This document shows, piece by piece, positions 39,016-48,258 of a stretch of 56,044 bases of DNA. The notes beneath the pieces are model-generated. The model was not told the DNA's origin and ran no database searches. It was given only the letters and a program-made list of their open reading frames with translations. A program made the position numbers and the translations under genes. How positions within the stretch are numbered: position 1 is the stretch's first letter; each line of letters opens with the position of its first letter. This DNA comes from Woeseiaceae bacterium (GTDB taxonomy: Bacteria; Pseudomonadota; Gammaproteobacteria; Steroidobacterales; Woeseiaceae), in NCBI GenBank assembly GCA_021773095.1, contig JAJFKR010000030.1, positions 1 through 56,044 on the forward strand, read 5' to 3'.

Positions 39016-40221
39016 TTAGTCCCGATCATCGGTTAGTCTCTGAACGATGCTTGCGAATTTTGCCTGAATTGCGGTTGGTATCCAGTCGGCTCGCGTCGTA
39101 ATGCCGATCGACCGGGCGGTTCCTGGCAACGCTGCGGCCAGAATAGCCAGTTGTCCGGCGTCAACATCCCGGCGTACCTGCGATAGTGACAGCAGTGCTG
39201 CGCGATCACCCAATTGCAACAGACCACGAGTTGTGGCGAGTGAGCTGCATTCGATGACCTGTTGTGGTGCGGCGACGCCGTTGTGTTCGAAAAAAGTCGC
39301 GAACAAGCCACGCGCGGGCGTTCCGATTATTGGTGCAATCCACTCGAGATTCGCCAAAGACGACGGAGTCGGTGTTGTCGAGTTGAGCATCGGGTGCCCG
39401 GTACGAACGACAATTGACAACGGTTCCGAAAAAAGGTGCCGCTGCTTAAGGTCTGCAGTAGGTGGCGGGTCACGTAATGCACCAATGAGCCAGTCGGTTT
39501 CGCCGTGACGAAGCGCGTGGATTTGTTCGTTGTAAGGACCATCGAGAATGCTGACTTTAGCCTCCGGATAGACATGCATCAGATCGGTGACCGCTCGCGG
39601 CAACAATTCCGCGCGGGCCAGCGGCAGACAGCCAATTGCAACGCGAGTACTCATGCGGCCCTGCAACTCGCTGACTTCTTCGAACGCTTGCCGAATTTCA
39701 GCGAACATCAGGGCAGCATAGCGCGCCAGAAGCTGTGTCGACTCGTTCGTCTCGACACCCCTTGCGGTCCGTTCGAAAAGCTGAATGCCCAGTAGCAACT
39801 CAAGCTCCTTCGCTGCCCGGTGTACGGTCGGCTGTGCCAAACCGAGTTTGCGGGCCGCCAGGCTATAGCCGCCCGTCTCGACAATGGCGATCAGCGCACG
39901 CAACTGGCTCGCTGTTGGCTCGTGACCGATTGTTACATTCGCAGCCATTTCGGGCTCTCGCTGGCGCAATAATTTTTCAGCTTTGACAAGCAAGGCCGAA
40001 GCTCTTTTGGATCGTCGAATAAGCATTTCGCCGGCCGTCGTCGCAGAAACACCAAATCCGGCTCTCACGAACAGCGCCGCACCGAATTGCCGCTCAAGCT
40101 TTCTCAGCGCCTGTGTCAGGGCGGATTGAGAAATATGCACGCGCCCCGCTGCCGCGCTCAAGCCGCCGGATTCGGCGATATCCGCCAGCGCAAAAAAGTG
40201 TCGTAGATTGACCTCCTGCAT
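39016..40221 (-). CDS. LysR-family regulator with two winged-helix domains
   Basis: The 401-residue regulator is about 100 residues longer than typical LysR proteins because it carries two N-terminal DNA-binding domains: 6-66 ([20 protein letters not shown]) and 105-165 ([20 protein letters not shown]). The usual substrate-binding domain follows from about 190. It is divergent from ligK, 133 bases apart, so it likely controls ligKUJIC, as LysR proteins do for 4,5-cleavage genes elsewhere. Double-domain LysR proteins are reported in protocatechuate/gallate clusters, which I recall only loosely. Confidence 0.88.
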   Translation of the reverse strand: MQEVNLRHFFALADIAESGGLSAAAGRVHISQSALTQALRKLERQFGAALFVRAGFGVSATTAGEMLIRRSKRASALLVKAEKLLRQREPEMAANVTIGHEPTASQLRALIAIVETGGYSLAARKLGLAQPTVHRAAKELELLLGIQLFERTARGVETNESTQLLARYAALMFAEIRQAFEEVSELQGRMSTRVAIGCLPLARAELLPRAVTDLMHVYPEAKVSILDGPYNEQIHALRHGETDWLIGALRDPPPTADLKQRHLFSEPLSIVVRTGHPMLNSTTPTPSSLANLEWIAPIIGTPARGLFATFFEHNGVAAPQQVIECSSLATTRGLLQLGDRAALLSLSQVRRDVDAGQLAILAAALPGTARSIGITTRADWIPTAIQAKFASIVQRLTDDRD

Positions 40222-40354
40222 ACTCTTTCCTTGCCTTGTTATACACGCTCCTATAGCAAAAACTTATATCATAATCAGAGATTTGTCCAAATTCGAAGCC
40301 ATAAAATGGCAAAATAAGGGCCCACACACACAATCGAGTTATAGCAAGACCAAA

Positions 40355-41038
40355 ATGCCTATTGTCGTTACTAATATCCCCCGTGTACCCCGGACGCTGG
40401 CGAGTGAATTCGCAAGCCTCGGTGTTGCTACGGTTCATGAAGCGCAGGGCCGCAAGGGTCTGATGGCGTCAAACATGCGCCCGATCTATCGACCTGCTTG
40501 TATCGCTGGCAGCGCGGTGACCTGTGAGGTCGCGCCCGGTGACAATTGGATGATTCATGTTGCTGTGGAGCAATGTCAGCGAGGTGATGTGCTCGTCGTG
40601 ACACCTACAAGCCTTTGCCAGGACGGGTACTTTGGCGACCTGCTCGCGACATCGCTCAAGGCACGTGGTGTACAAGGCTTAATTATCGATGCGGGTGTGC
40701 GTGATATTGCAACACTGACGGAGATGCAGTTCCCGGTATGGTCGAGTGCGGTCTGTGCACAGGGCACGGTAAAAGAAACGATTGCGAACGTGAACACGTC
40801 AATCAACTGTGCTGGCGCGCGCATTAATCCGGGCGACCTGATCGTTGCGGATGATGACGGTGTGGTCGTCGTTCGACATGCAGAGGTCGACGACGTATTG
40901 AGAAAGGCGCAGGCACGCGTAGCCAATGAAGACGAAAAACGAGTGCGGTTTGAGAACGGCGAGCTGGGCCTCGACATTTACGACATGCGCGAACGACTGG
41001 CTGCAAAGGGACTTCGATACGTCGAGTCGGATGACTAA
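40355..41038 (+). CDS. ligK: 4-carboxy-4-hydroxy-2-oxoadipate aldolase LigK
   Basis: LigK cleaves 4-carboxy-4-hydroxy-2-oxoadipate to pyruvate and oxaloacetate, the last step of the 4,5-cleavage pathway, and decarboxylates oxaloacetate. The 227-residue protein belongs to the class II aldolase RraA-like fold ([24 protein letters not shown] region). The ATG at 40355 gives the family's usual N-terminus ([10 protein letters not shown]). It leads the ligK-ligU-ligJ-ligI-ligC operon and is 3 bases from ligU. Confidence 0.9.
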   Translation: MPIVVTNIPRVPRTLASEFASLGVATVHEAQGRKGLMASNMRPIYRPACIAGSAVTCEVAPGDNWMIHVAVEQCQRGDVLVVTPTSLCQDGYFGDLLATSLKARGVQGLIIDAGVRDIATLTEMQFPVWSSAVCAQGTVKETIANVNTSINCAGARINPGDLIVADDDGVVVVRHAEVDDVLRKAQARVANEDEKRVRFENGELGLDIYDMRERLAAKGLRYVESDD

Positions 41039-41041
41039 GGT

Positions 41042-42130
41042 ATGCAAATCGCCATACCGACAGTAGTCATGCGCGGTGGTACTTCGAAGGGCCTCTATTT
41101 TCTGGCGAGCGATTTACCTTCAGATCCGGCATTACGGGACGATGTTTTGCTGGCGGTGATGGGCTCGCCTGATGATCGCCAAATTGACGGCATGGGAGGT
41201 GCGCACCCACTGACGAGCAAGATTGCGATCGTTTCGCCGTGTGACGATGAAGACGTTGATGTCGAATACTTGTTCTTGCAGGTGCTGGTGGACAAAGCAG
41301 AAGTCAGTGATGGACAGAATTGCGGCAACCTGTTGGCGGGTGTCGGTCAGTTTGCCATTGAGAGTGGCCTGGTTGCATCGACGTCAGGGGAGACCGATGT
41401 CCGCATTCGCCTGCTGAACTCTGGTGGCAAAGCGGTCGCGACCATTCAGACGCCGGAAGGAAGCGTGGCCTACGAAGGCGACGCAAGGATCGACGGGGTG
41501 CCCGGGACGGCCGCACCCGTCATGCTCGATTTTGAAGACGTCTCGGGGTCATCCTGTGGCTCCCTGTTACCGACCACGAGCGTCGTTGATGAAGTGGATG
41601 GTGTTTCCGTTACCTGTATCGACAACGGCATGCCGGTCGTCATTCTGCGCGCCTCAGATTTTGGCAAGACGGGGGAAGAGTCACCGGCAGAACTGGAGTC
41701 AGACGCCGATCTGAAATCGCGCATTGAAAAACTAAGATTACAACTGGGTCCCAGGATGAACCTCGGAGATGTGGGTTCAAAGACGGTTCCAAAGATGTGC
41801 CTGGTGTCGCCTGCCACCCGAGGTGGGGCGTTGTCGACGCGGACCTTTATTCCGCATCGAGTGCACCAGGCTATCGGCGTGCTCGGTGCCGCCAGTGTGG
41901 CTGCGGCGTGCCGAATACCCGGTTCTGTTGCTCACGAGGTAGCGGGCCCTACAAGTGCAGCAGGCCAACTCGATATCGAGCACCCGACGGGTCGATTCAC
42001 GGTGGACATCGATGTTGACAACGGCAGTGGCGAAATCAAGGTACGCCGCTCTGCGTTACTTCGTACGGCACGAAAATTAATGGATGGGAATGTCTACATA
42101 TCGGAAGGAATTTGGAGTCGCGCATGCTAA
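41042..42130 (+). CDS. ligU: PrpF-family 4-oxalomesaconate isomerase/tautomerase (LigU/GalD)
   Basis: This 362-residue PrpF-type isomerase adjusts the double bond of 4-oxalomesaconate so that LigJ can hydrate it. The family motifs are MRGGTSKGLYF near the N-terminus and the two-domain diaminopimelate-epimerase-like fold with Cys in DGQNCGN (near residue 97). LigU (allylic isomerase) and GalD (keto-enol tautomerase) are relatives and cannot be separated here. The stop overlaps ligJ by 7 bases (ATGCTAA). Confidence 0.88.
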   Translation: MQIAIPTVVMRGGTSKGLYFLASDLPSDPALRDDVLLAVMGSPDDRQIDGMGGAHPLTSKIAIVSPCDDEDVDVEYLFLQVLVDKAEVSDGQNCGNLLAGVGQFAIESGLVASTSGETDVRIRLLNSGGKAVATIQTPEGSVAYEGDARIDGVPGTAAPVMLDFEDVSGSSCGSLLPTTSVVDEVDGVSVTCIDNGMPVVILRASDFGKTGEESPAELESDADLKSRIEKLRLQLGPRMNLGDVGSKTVPKMCLVSPATRGGALSTRTFIPHRVHQAIGVLGAASVAAACRIPGSVAHEVAGPTSAAGQLDIEHPTGRFTVDIDVDNGSGEIKVRRSALLRTARKLMDGNVYISEGIWSRAC

Positions 42131-43149
42131 TCATCGATTGCCACGGTCACTACACGACGGCACCTGCGGGACATCAGGCGTTTCGCGAGGCACAGCTCGC
42201 CCGGATAGAGAATTCGTCATTGCCGCCACCTGCACCGGCCAGCATTAGTGACGACGAAATCCGTGAGAGCGTGGAGCAAAACCAGCTGCGTTTGCTGCGC
42301 GAACGCGGCGCAGACCTGACCGTTTTTTCACCGCGCGCATCAGCGATGGCACACCATATTGGTGATCCCGAGACCGCAATGGCCTGGGCGCGCGCGAACA
42401 ACGATCTAATCAGACGTGTCGTTGACCTGTATCCGATGAACTTCGTTGGCGGCGCGCAATTACCACAGATCGCCGGCGAGTCACTGGCGGGGCCGATCGA
42501 AGAACTCGAGCGCTGCGTCAACGAACTCGGTTTTGTGGGCTGCAATCTCAGCCCCGACCCGTCCGGTGGACACTGGAAGTCCCCACCACTGACCGACCGC
42601 TACTGGTACCCGATCTACGAAAAACTGGTCGAACTCGATGTGCCGGCGATGATTCATGTATCAGCAAGCTGTAACCCTTGTTTCCACGCGACCGGTGCGC
42701 ACTATATGAACGCTGACACAACCGCTTTCATGCAATTGCTACAGGGTGATCTGTTCGCCGATTTCCCGGAACTCAGGATGATAATCCCGCACGGCGGCGG
42801 TGCCGTGCCCTATCATTGGGGTCGCTACCGCGGGCTTGCTGACATGCTCAAGAAGCCCGAGCTTTCCGAGCATGTCATGAAAAATGTATTCTTCGATACC
42901 TGTGTCTATCATCAACCGGGCATAAACCTGTTGTTTGAAGTTATTGATGTCGACAATGTGTTGTTCGCTTCCGAAATGGTTGGCGCGGTGCGCGGCATAG
43001 ACCCGCAGACCGGGTATTATTTCGATGACACCAAACGTTACGTTGATGCGCTTGAGTTGAACGGTATCGACAAGCACAAGGTTTTCGAAATCAATGCCCG
43101 TCGCGTGTACCCACGCCTTGATGCCTGTTTGCGAGAGCAGGGACGATAA
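42124..43149 (+). CDS. ligJ: 4-oxalomesaconate hydratase LigJ
   Basis: LigJ adds water to 4-oxalomesaconate to give 4-carboxy-4-hydroxy-2-oxoadipate. The 341-residue protein is an amidohydrolase-superfamily member with the zinc-binding DCHGH near residue 6, later histidines (IHVSAS, IPHGGGAVPYH) and a C-terminal Asp/Glu region. GGAG is 6 bases before the ATG at 42124, which overlaps ligU. ligI starts 3 bases after the stop. Confidence 0.92.
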   Translation: MLIIDCHGHYTTAPAGHQAFREAQLARIENSSLPPPAPASISDDEIRESVEQNQLRLLRERGADLTVFSPRASAMAHHIGDPETAMAWARANNDLIRRVVDLYPMNFVGGAQLPQIAGESLAGPIEELERCVNELGFVGCNLSPDPSGGHWKSPPLTDRYWYPIYEKLVELDVPAMIHVSASCNPCFHATGAHYMNADTTAFMQLLQGDLFADFPELRMIIPHGGGAVPYHWGRYRGLADMLKKPELSEHVMKNVFFDTCVYHQPGINLLFEVIDVDNVLFASEMVGAVRGIDPQTGYYFDDTKRYVDALELNGIDKHKVFEINARRVYPRLDACLREQGR

Positions 43150-43152
43150 GTA

Positions 43153-44064
43153 ATGAGTGATCCTGAATTCAAGATGGACGACGGCTGGCGACCGTTCGAT
43201 CCCAATCCATCCAGGCCGCAGTTCGTCGTACCGGAAGGCGCGGTGGATGCACATTGCCATGTGTTCGGACCGGGTGATCGCTTTCCATACGCCGCGACTC
43301 GCAAATACACGCCCTGTGATGCGCCGAAGGAAAAGCTGCGGGAGCTGAGAAGACATCTCGGTTTCGCTCGCAACGTCATTGTGCAGGCCTCATGCCATGG
43401 AACGGACAACCGCGCACTGGTCAATGCCCTTAAGACCTCCGGTGGTCTTGAGCGCGGTGTTGCCGTTGTGGCGCGAGATATTAGCGATGCAGAACTTGAG
43501 GCCATGCACACCGCGGGTGTCAGGGCTGTGCGTTTTAACTTCGTCAAGCGCCTGGTCGATGTCGTGCCGAAGGAAGCGCTGATGGAGGTAGCTGAGCGCA
43601 TCAAGTCTCTGGGCTGGCACATCGTTATCTATTTTGAGCCGCAGGACCTGCCGGAGTTGTACGATTTTTTTACAGTCCTGCCGACGACTGTTGTCATCGA
43701 TCACATGGGCCGACCGGATGTGACGGAAGATCCCGGCGGCGATGAGTTTGATTTGTTCCTGAAACTGCTGCGGGACAACGAAAACTTCTGGTCCAAGGTG
43801 AGTTGCCCGGATCGCCTGTCTGCCAGTGGTCCGCCTGATTACGACGACGTTGTGCCGTTCGCAAAACGCGTTGTCGAGACAATACCGGAACGCGTTATCT
43901 GGGGCACGGACTGGCCGCATCCCAACTTGAAGTCACACATGCCCGATGACGGCAAGCTGGTCGATTTAATTCCGAAGATTGCAGTGACGGCGGAGCTGCA
44001 ACGAAAATTACTGGTCGACAATCCAATGCGCTTGTACTGGCCTGAACAAGGGGAAATAGTATGA
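43153..44064 (+). CDS. ligI: 2-pyrone-4,6-dicarboxylate lactonase LigI
   Basis: LigI hydrolyses 2-pyrone-4,6-dicarboxylate to 4-oxalomesaconate. The 303-residue amidohydrolase-superfamily protein shows the metal or active-site DAHCHVFGP (near 32-40), a conserved Arg/Tyr pocket (RFPYAATRKYTP), IVIYFEP, VIDHMGRPD and the late Asp in GTDWPHPN. Its end overlaps ligC by ATGA. Confidence 0.94.
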   Translation: MSDPEFKMDDGWRPFDPNPSRPQFVVPEGAVDAHCHVFGPGDRFPYAATRKYTPCDAPKEKLRELRRHLGFARNVIVQASCHGTDNRALVNALKTSGGLERGVAVVARDISDAELEAMHTAGVRAVRFNFVKRLVDVVPKEALMEVAERIKSLGWHIVIYFEPQDLPELYDFFTVLPTTVVIDHMGRPDVTEDPGGDEFDLFLKLLRDNENFWSKVSCPDRLSASGPPDYDDVVPFAKRVVETIPERVIWGTDWPHPNLKSHMPDDGKLVDLIPKIAVTAELQRKLLVDNPMRLYWPEQGEIV

Positions 44065-45005
44065 AAGTAGTTTTGGCAGGTGTTGGTGCTTTCGGCATCA
44101 AGCACCTCAACGGCATCAAGAATATCGACGGTGTCGAGGTTGCAGGTCTGGTTGGCAGACGTCCAGAGCATACGCAGAAAAAAGCGCAGGAGTTCGGTGT
44201 CGAACACGCATTTACGGATCTGGCCGATGCGCTTGCACTGCCGGGTGTCGAGGCGGCGATTCTTTGTACACCGACACAAATGCACGCAAAGCAGGCGATA
44301 CAGTGCATGCAGGCCGGAAAACACGTGCAGGTCGAGATTCCGCTGGCCGACTCCTATGCCGAGGCACAGGAAGTCGAGCGCGTGCAAAAGGAAACCGGAC
44401 TGACCTGCATGGTTGGTCATACGCGACGTTTCAATCCGTCACACCAGTGGGTCCATAAAAAGATTATGGATGGAGAGATCAGGATTCAGCAGATGGATGT
44501 GCAGACCTATTTCTTTCGCCGCAAGAATATCAACGCTGAGGGCGACGCACGTTCATGGACCGACCATCTGTTGTGGCACCATGCAGCGCACACAGTGGAC
44601 TTGTTTCAATACCAGACCGGCGAAAAAGTCGTCAAAGTGAATGGAGTTGAAGGGCCACACCATCCCGACCTTGGTATTGCGATGGATATGTCGATCCAGC
44701 TCAAGACAGAGAGCGGGGCGATCTGCACCTTGTCGCTTTCATTTAATAATGACGGTCCACTCGGCACTTATTTTCGTTACATCTGTGACAACGGCACCTA
44801 TATGGCACGCTATGACGACCTCGTGAATGGCAACGAAAAACCCATCGATGTCTCGAACGTCGATGTGTCGATGAACGGCATCGAATTGCAGGACCGCGAA
44901 TTCTTCAAAGCTATTGCCGAAGGCCGCGCGCCGAACTCATCGGTCAGAGACGTGCTTGACTGCTATCGCGTGCTAAACGACGTCGAGCAACAGTTTGAAA
45001 ACTAA
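44061..45005 (+). CDS. ligC: 4-carboxy-2-hydroxymuconate-6-semialdehyde dehydrogenase LigC
   Basis: LigC oxidises the ring-fission product of LigAB, in hemiacetal form, to 2-pyrone-4,6-dicarboxylate with NADP. The 314-residue protein is of the Gfo/Idh/MocA family, with an N-terminal Rossmann motif GVGAFGIKH and the family's EIPLADSYAEAQEV. It closes the ligKUJIC operon and lies adjacent to a convergent gene whose stop begins at the next base. Confidence 0.94.
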   Translation: MKVVLAGVGAFGIKHLNGIKNIDGVEVAGLVGRRPEHTQKKAQEFGVEHAFTDLADALALPGVEAAILCTPTQMHAKQAIQCMQAGKHVQVEIPLADSYAEAQEVERVQKETGLTCMVGHTRRFNPSHQWVHKKIMDGEIRIQQMDVQTYFFRRKNINAEGDARSWTDHLLWHHAAHTVDLFQYQTGEKVVKVNGVEGPHHPDLGIAMDMSIQLKTESGAICTLSLSFNNDGPLGTYFRYICDNGTYMARYDDLVNGNEKPIDVSNVDVSMNGIELQDREFFKAIAEGRAPNSSVRDVLDCYRVLNDVEQQFEN

Positions 45006-45818
45006 TTACTCCGGTTTGCGAAGTCGCAACAGGAATCGATGCGTGTTGCCACGACGACCCTCCGCGAACACATTGTCCGTCAAGTCATCACCATGGAAAT
45101 GCAGCAGGCCGCTTTCTGCCTCGACGACAAAACCGGCCGCCTCGGACACTCGAATTGCATCGTCAACATTGATGCGGTGCAGTTGCTTGTTGTCGTTACC
45201 GGCAGCACCGTGGTGGTCGATGAGACCGAAAACCGCGCCAGGCTTAAGTGTGGCGGAAATCGTTTTTAGCGCGCCGACGGCGCCTTCTTCACCGTAGTTA
45301 TTGTAGATATCGTGCAAATTCAATGCAGTCAGCGCAGCATCGAACGGGCCGTCCGTCGGCGACAACTCGGCAAGTTCGCGATCGAGTCGCGATACATTCG
45401 CCAGGCGTCCACCGGACAATCGTTCACTCAGTGCTTTCTCATTGGCACCTTCGCGCATTTGCAATACGACCGCGGGATTTTGCGCACTCACGTGACCATC
45501 CGGACCGACCGCGTATGACAGCACTTCAGTGTAATAGCCGCTGGCCGCAATGACATCGATAACACTCATGCCCGATTCGATGCCGAGAAACTCAATGACC
45601 TCCGACGGGTGTCTGCCGGCATCGCGTGCTCGATCAGCCTCACTTCTTGGCTCACTTGCAAGGCGGGCAGCAAGTTCCGATGTTGTCGATTCGGGAGTGG
45701 CGGCAGACGGCTCATCCACGACGTCAGGGGCCTCCTTTTCTGCGGTTCCGCAGGCAGTAAGTATCAGAGTTACGATTACAGCGAGAGAAAGGCGTAGCGT
45801 GTTGTTATGCGTTTTCAC
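45006..45818 (-). CDS. Lipoprotein with a class I methyltransferase-like domain
   Basis: The 270-residue protein has a lipoprotein signal (lipobox LTAC, near Cys23), a low-complexity Ser/Thr linker and a methyltransferase-like domain (about 75-265). Motif I reads IDVIAASGYYTEV, a degenerate form of the SAM-binding GXGXG loop. Exported location and degenerate loop argue against ordinary SAM methylation, so the fold may have another role. It is convergent with ligC and divergent from the transporter gene. Family assignment is moderately sure. Confidence 0.7.
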   Translation of the reverse strand: MKTHNNTLRLSLAVIVTLILTACGTAEKEAPDVVDEPSAATPESTTSELAARLASEPRSEADRARDAGRHPSEVIEFLGIESGMSVIDVIAASGYYTEVLSYAVGPDGHVSAQNPAVVLQMREGANEKALSERLSGGRLANVSRLDRELAELSPTDGPFDAALTALNLHDIYNNYGEEGAVGALKTISATLKPGAVFGLIDHHGAAGNDNKQLHRINVDDAIRVSEAAGFVVEAESGLLHFHGDDLTDNVFAEGRRGNTHRFLLRLRKPE

Positions 45819-45872
45819 GACAGGCTCCTGTGACGATTTGGTTTAATTGACGAGCAAAGGATATCTAAATCC

Positions 45873-47204
45873 ATGAATGACACTGTAGACAACTCCGGCG
45901 CCATTGTCGCCCGTGTGATTGACGATGGATCGGTCAGCATGCAGCAATTGCTTGTTGTTGGGCTGTGCCTGATGTTTAACATGATCGATGGCTTTGACAT
46001 TACAGCGATGGCAATAGTTGCATCGTCCGTTGCATCCGATCTTACCCTGTCACCCGACCGACTTGGGTGGATTTTCAGTTTTGCACTGGCGGGGATGATG
46101 GCTGGCGCCATGGTATTAGCGCCGTATTCGGACCTGGTGGGGCGACGCAAGGTGGTGATTCTGAGCCTTTGCCTGGTCGCCGTGTCGATCTTGCTGACTG
46201 CCTATGCGACGACATTGAGTGAGTTCATCGTGTTGCGCTTTGTCAGCGGTATGGGAGCCGGTGCGATGCTCGCCTGTCAGGCATCACTGGCGGCGGAATA
46301 CAGTCCGGAGAAATACCGTGTGTTTTCTGTGGCCGCTGTAACGTCGGGTTACCCGATGGGCGCGATGATGACGTCGGTTGTTGCCGGCCATGTCATGCCA
46401 GAATACGGTTGGCGAGGGATGTTCATCGCGGGTGGTTTGGCGACGGTGATAATGGTTATCATAGCGTGGCGTTTCTTGCCCGAATCACTCAAGTATCTGC
46501 TGGAGCGGCGGCCTGCCGACGCGCTGGACCGCATCAATCATATTTTGGTGAAACTGAAGAAGACAGCGCTCGAGTCAATGCCAGTGGTGTCAGAGGCAAA
46601 GGTAAAACCCAGGAGCGGTGCATCCGCTGCAGTCAGGACGTTGTTGGCGCCCGAATATCGATTCGCGACGCTCATTCTGTGGTCGGCTTTCTTCCTTAGC
46701 TTCAGCACCTTGTATTTCCTGATGAGCTGGATTCCAAAGCTCATGGAAGATTCAGGCTATAACAGCGGCATTGCGCACCGGGCGTTCTTCCTGTTCAACT
46801 TTGGCGGCGTCATCGGCATTTACCTGATGGGATGGTTGTCGACGCGATTCTGGCTCTCCAAACTGATCCTTGTGTCGCTGCTATCGTCCGCTATTGCCAT
46901 GGCGGCATTCGCGGCAGCTCCAAACGAGCTCAACCTTTTGCTTGGCCTGATTTTTGTCATTGGTATATTGCAACAAGGTGGCTTTACCGGCCTGTACGGT
47001 GCAGCAGCCAAAGTCTATCCGACCGCGGTGAGAAGCACCGGCATCGGTTGGTCGATCGGACTGGGTCGTTCTGGAGCCGTCGCAGGGCCAGCGATAGCGG
47101 GTTACCTGATTGCCGCCGGATTCAACATGTCCGCGAACTTCTATTTCTTCGCGATTCCGATGGCGATCAGTGGAGTCATCGCCTATCGATTGCATCTTCG
47201 ATGA
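45873..47204 (+). CDS. MFS transporter of the aromatic acid/proton symporter (AAHS) family
   Basis: The 443-residue protein has twelve predicted membrane helices and the AAHS features: DGFDITAMA in the first helix and the loop DLVGRRKV after the second. Family members such as PcaK import 4-hydroxybenzoate or protocatechuate. Its place right after the lig genes supports uptake of these acids across the inner membrane. The aldo/keto reductase gene starts 25 bases after its stop. Confidence 0.9.
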   Translation: MNDTVDNSGAIVARVIDDGSVSMQQLLVVGLCLMFNMIDGFDITAMAIVASSVASDLTLSPDRLGWIFSFALAGMMAGAMVLAPYSDLVGRRKVVILSLCLVAVSILLTAYATTLSEFIVLRFVSGMGAGAMLACQASLAAEYSPEKYRVFSVAAVTSGYPMGAMMTSVVAGHVMPEYGWRGMFIAGGLATVIMVIIAWRFLPESLKYLLERRPADALDRINHILVKLKKTALESMPVVSEAKVKPRSGASAAVRTLLAPEYRFATLILWSAFFLSFSTLYFLMSWIPKLMEDSGYNSGIAHRAFFLFNFGGVIGIYLMGWLSTRFWLSKLILVSLLSSAIAMAAFAAAPNELNLLLGLIFVIGILQQGGFTGLYGAAAKVYPTAVRSTGIGWSIGLGRSGAVAGPAIAGYLIAAGFNMSANFYFFAIPMAISGVIAYRLHLR

Positions 47205-47229
47205 CCCGCCAATCAGGAAGCTCAAGTAC

Positions 47230-48258
47230 ATGAGTGCCCTCTCTGAAAGAGCGCTGGGCACTCGCCAGGTGCCGCCGGTCGGTCTTGGATGTATGAACCT
47301 CTCGCATGCTTATGGTGTCCCGCCATCGCCCGAGCGCGCGTGTGCCGTACTGCAAAAAGCACTCGATATCGGGATTACGCATTTTGACAGTGCTGCACTG
47401 TATGGATTTGGCCGTAATGAGAAGCTGCTTGGTCCATTCCTGCGGGCGCATAGAGACGACATCGTTCTCGTCAGCAAATGCGGTATGCGTGGTGAGAAGG
47501 GTGTGCGCTCGATCGATGCCCGACCTGAAAAACTGCAGGAAGACCTGGAGAACTCACTACGGCGTCTGCAAACGGAGGTTATCGATCTGTACTACCTGCA
47601 TCGCTACGACAAAGTTACGCCGATCGAGGACAGCGTCGGTATGCTGAGTCGTTTTGTCGAGCAGGGAAAAGTCAGGGAGATTGGTCTTTCCGAAGTGTCC
47701 GCCACGACCATCAGAAAAGCGCACGCAGTCCATCCCATTGCCGCCGTGCAATCCGAGTACTCGCTCTGGAGCCGTAATGTCGAGATCGTGGTGCTCGACG
47801 TTTGTGCCGAACTCGGCATTTCGTTTGTAGCCTTTTCACCGCTGGCCCGCGGCTTGCTGACGTCGGTGGATATAGACCCGGAGTCATTTGTCGACAAGGA
47901 TGTTCGTCGCGGCATGCCACGATTTCAGGAGCCGCATTTCTCGGAGAATCTGCGGTGGTTACCCGAATATCGTGCGATCGCAACTGAAGCCGGCTGTACT
48001 CCTGCACAGTTGGCACTGGCCTGGGTGCTTCGCCAGGGTAAGCATGTGCATGTTATTCCCGGCACGACCTCTGTCGATCATCTTGTTGAGAACTTTGCGG
48101 CCAGTGGTGTCGAACTGGCCGGTGAAACCGTCGCGCGACTCGACGAGCTGATCAATCCGGGAACGGTGAGCGGGCCAAGGTACCCTCCGGCCACCCAGGC
48201 AGAGATTGATACGGAGGAATTCCCCGTCGAATCTGTGCAAGCGCCAGTAGGTGACTAG
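47230..48258 (+). CDS. Aldo/keto reductase
   Basis: The 342-residue enzyme has the (alpha/beta)8 fold residues: Asp53 and Tyr58 (FDSAALYG), Lys in VLVSKCG, and His in YYLHRYD, typical of the AKR family that uses NADPH to reduce carbonyls. The ATG at 47230 is chosen because the family starts near MSALSERALG. It is probably co-transcribed with the transporter. Its substrate in this cluster is unknown. The stop overlaps by 4 bases the convergent Omp85-like gene. Confidence 0.88.
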   Translation: MSALSERALGTRQVPPVGLGCMNLSHAYGVPPSPERACAVLQKALDIGITHFDSAALYGFGRNEKLLGPFLRAHRDDIVLVSKCGMRGEKGVRSIDARPEKLQEDLENSLRRLQTEVIDLYYLHRYDKVTPIEDSVGMLSRFVEQGKVREIGLSEVSATTIRKAHAVHPIAAVQSEYSLWSRNVEIVVLDVCAELGISFVAFSPLARGLLTSVDIDPESFVDKDVRRGMPRFQEPHFSENLRWLPEYRAIATEAGCTPAQLALAWVLRQGKHVHVIPGTTSVDHLVENFAASGVELAGETVARLDELINPGTVSGPRYPPATQAEIDTEEFPVESVQAPVGD

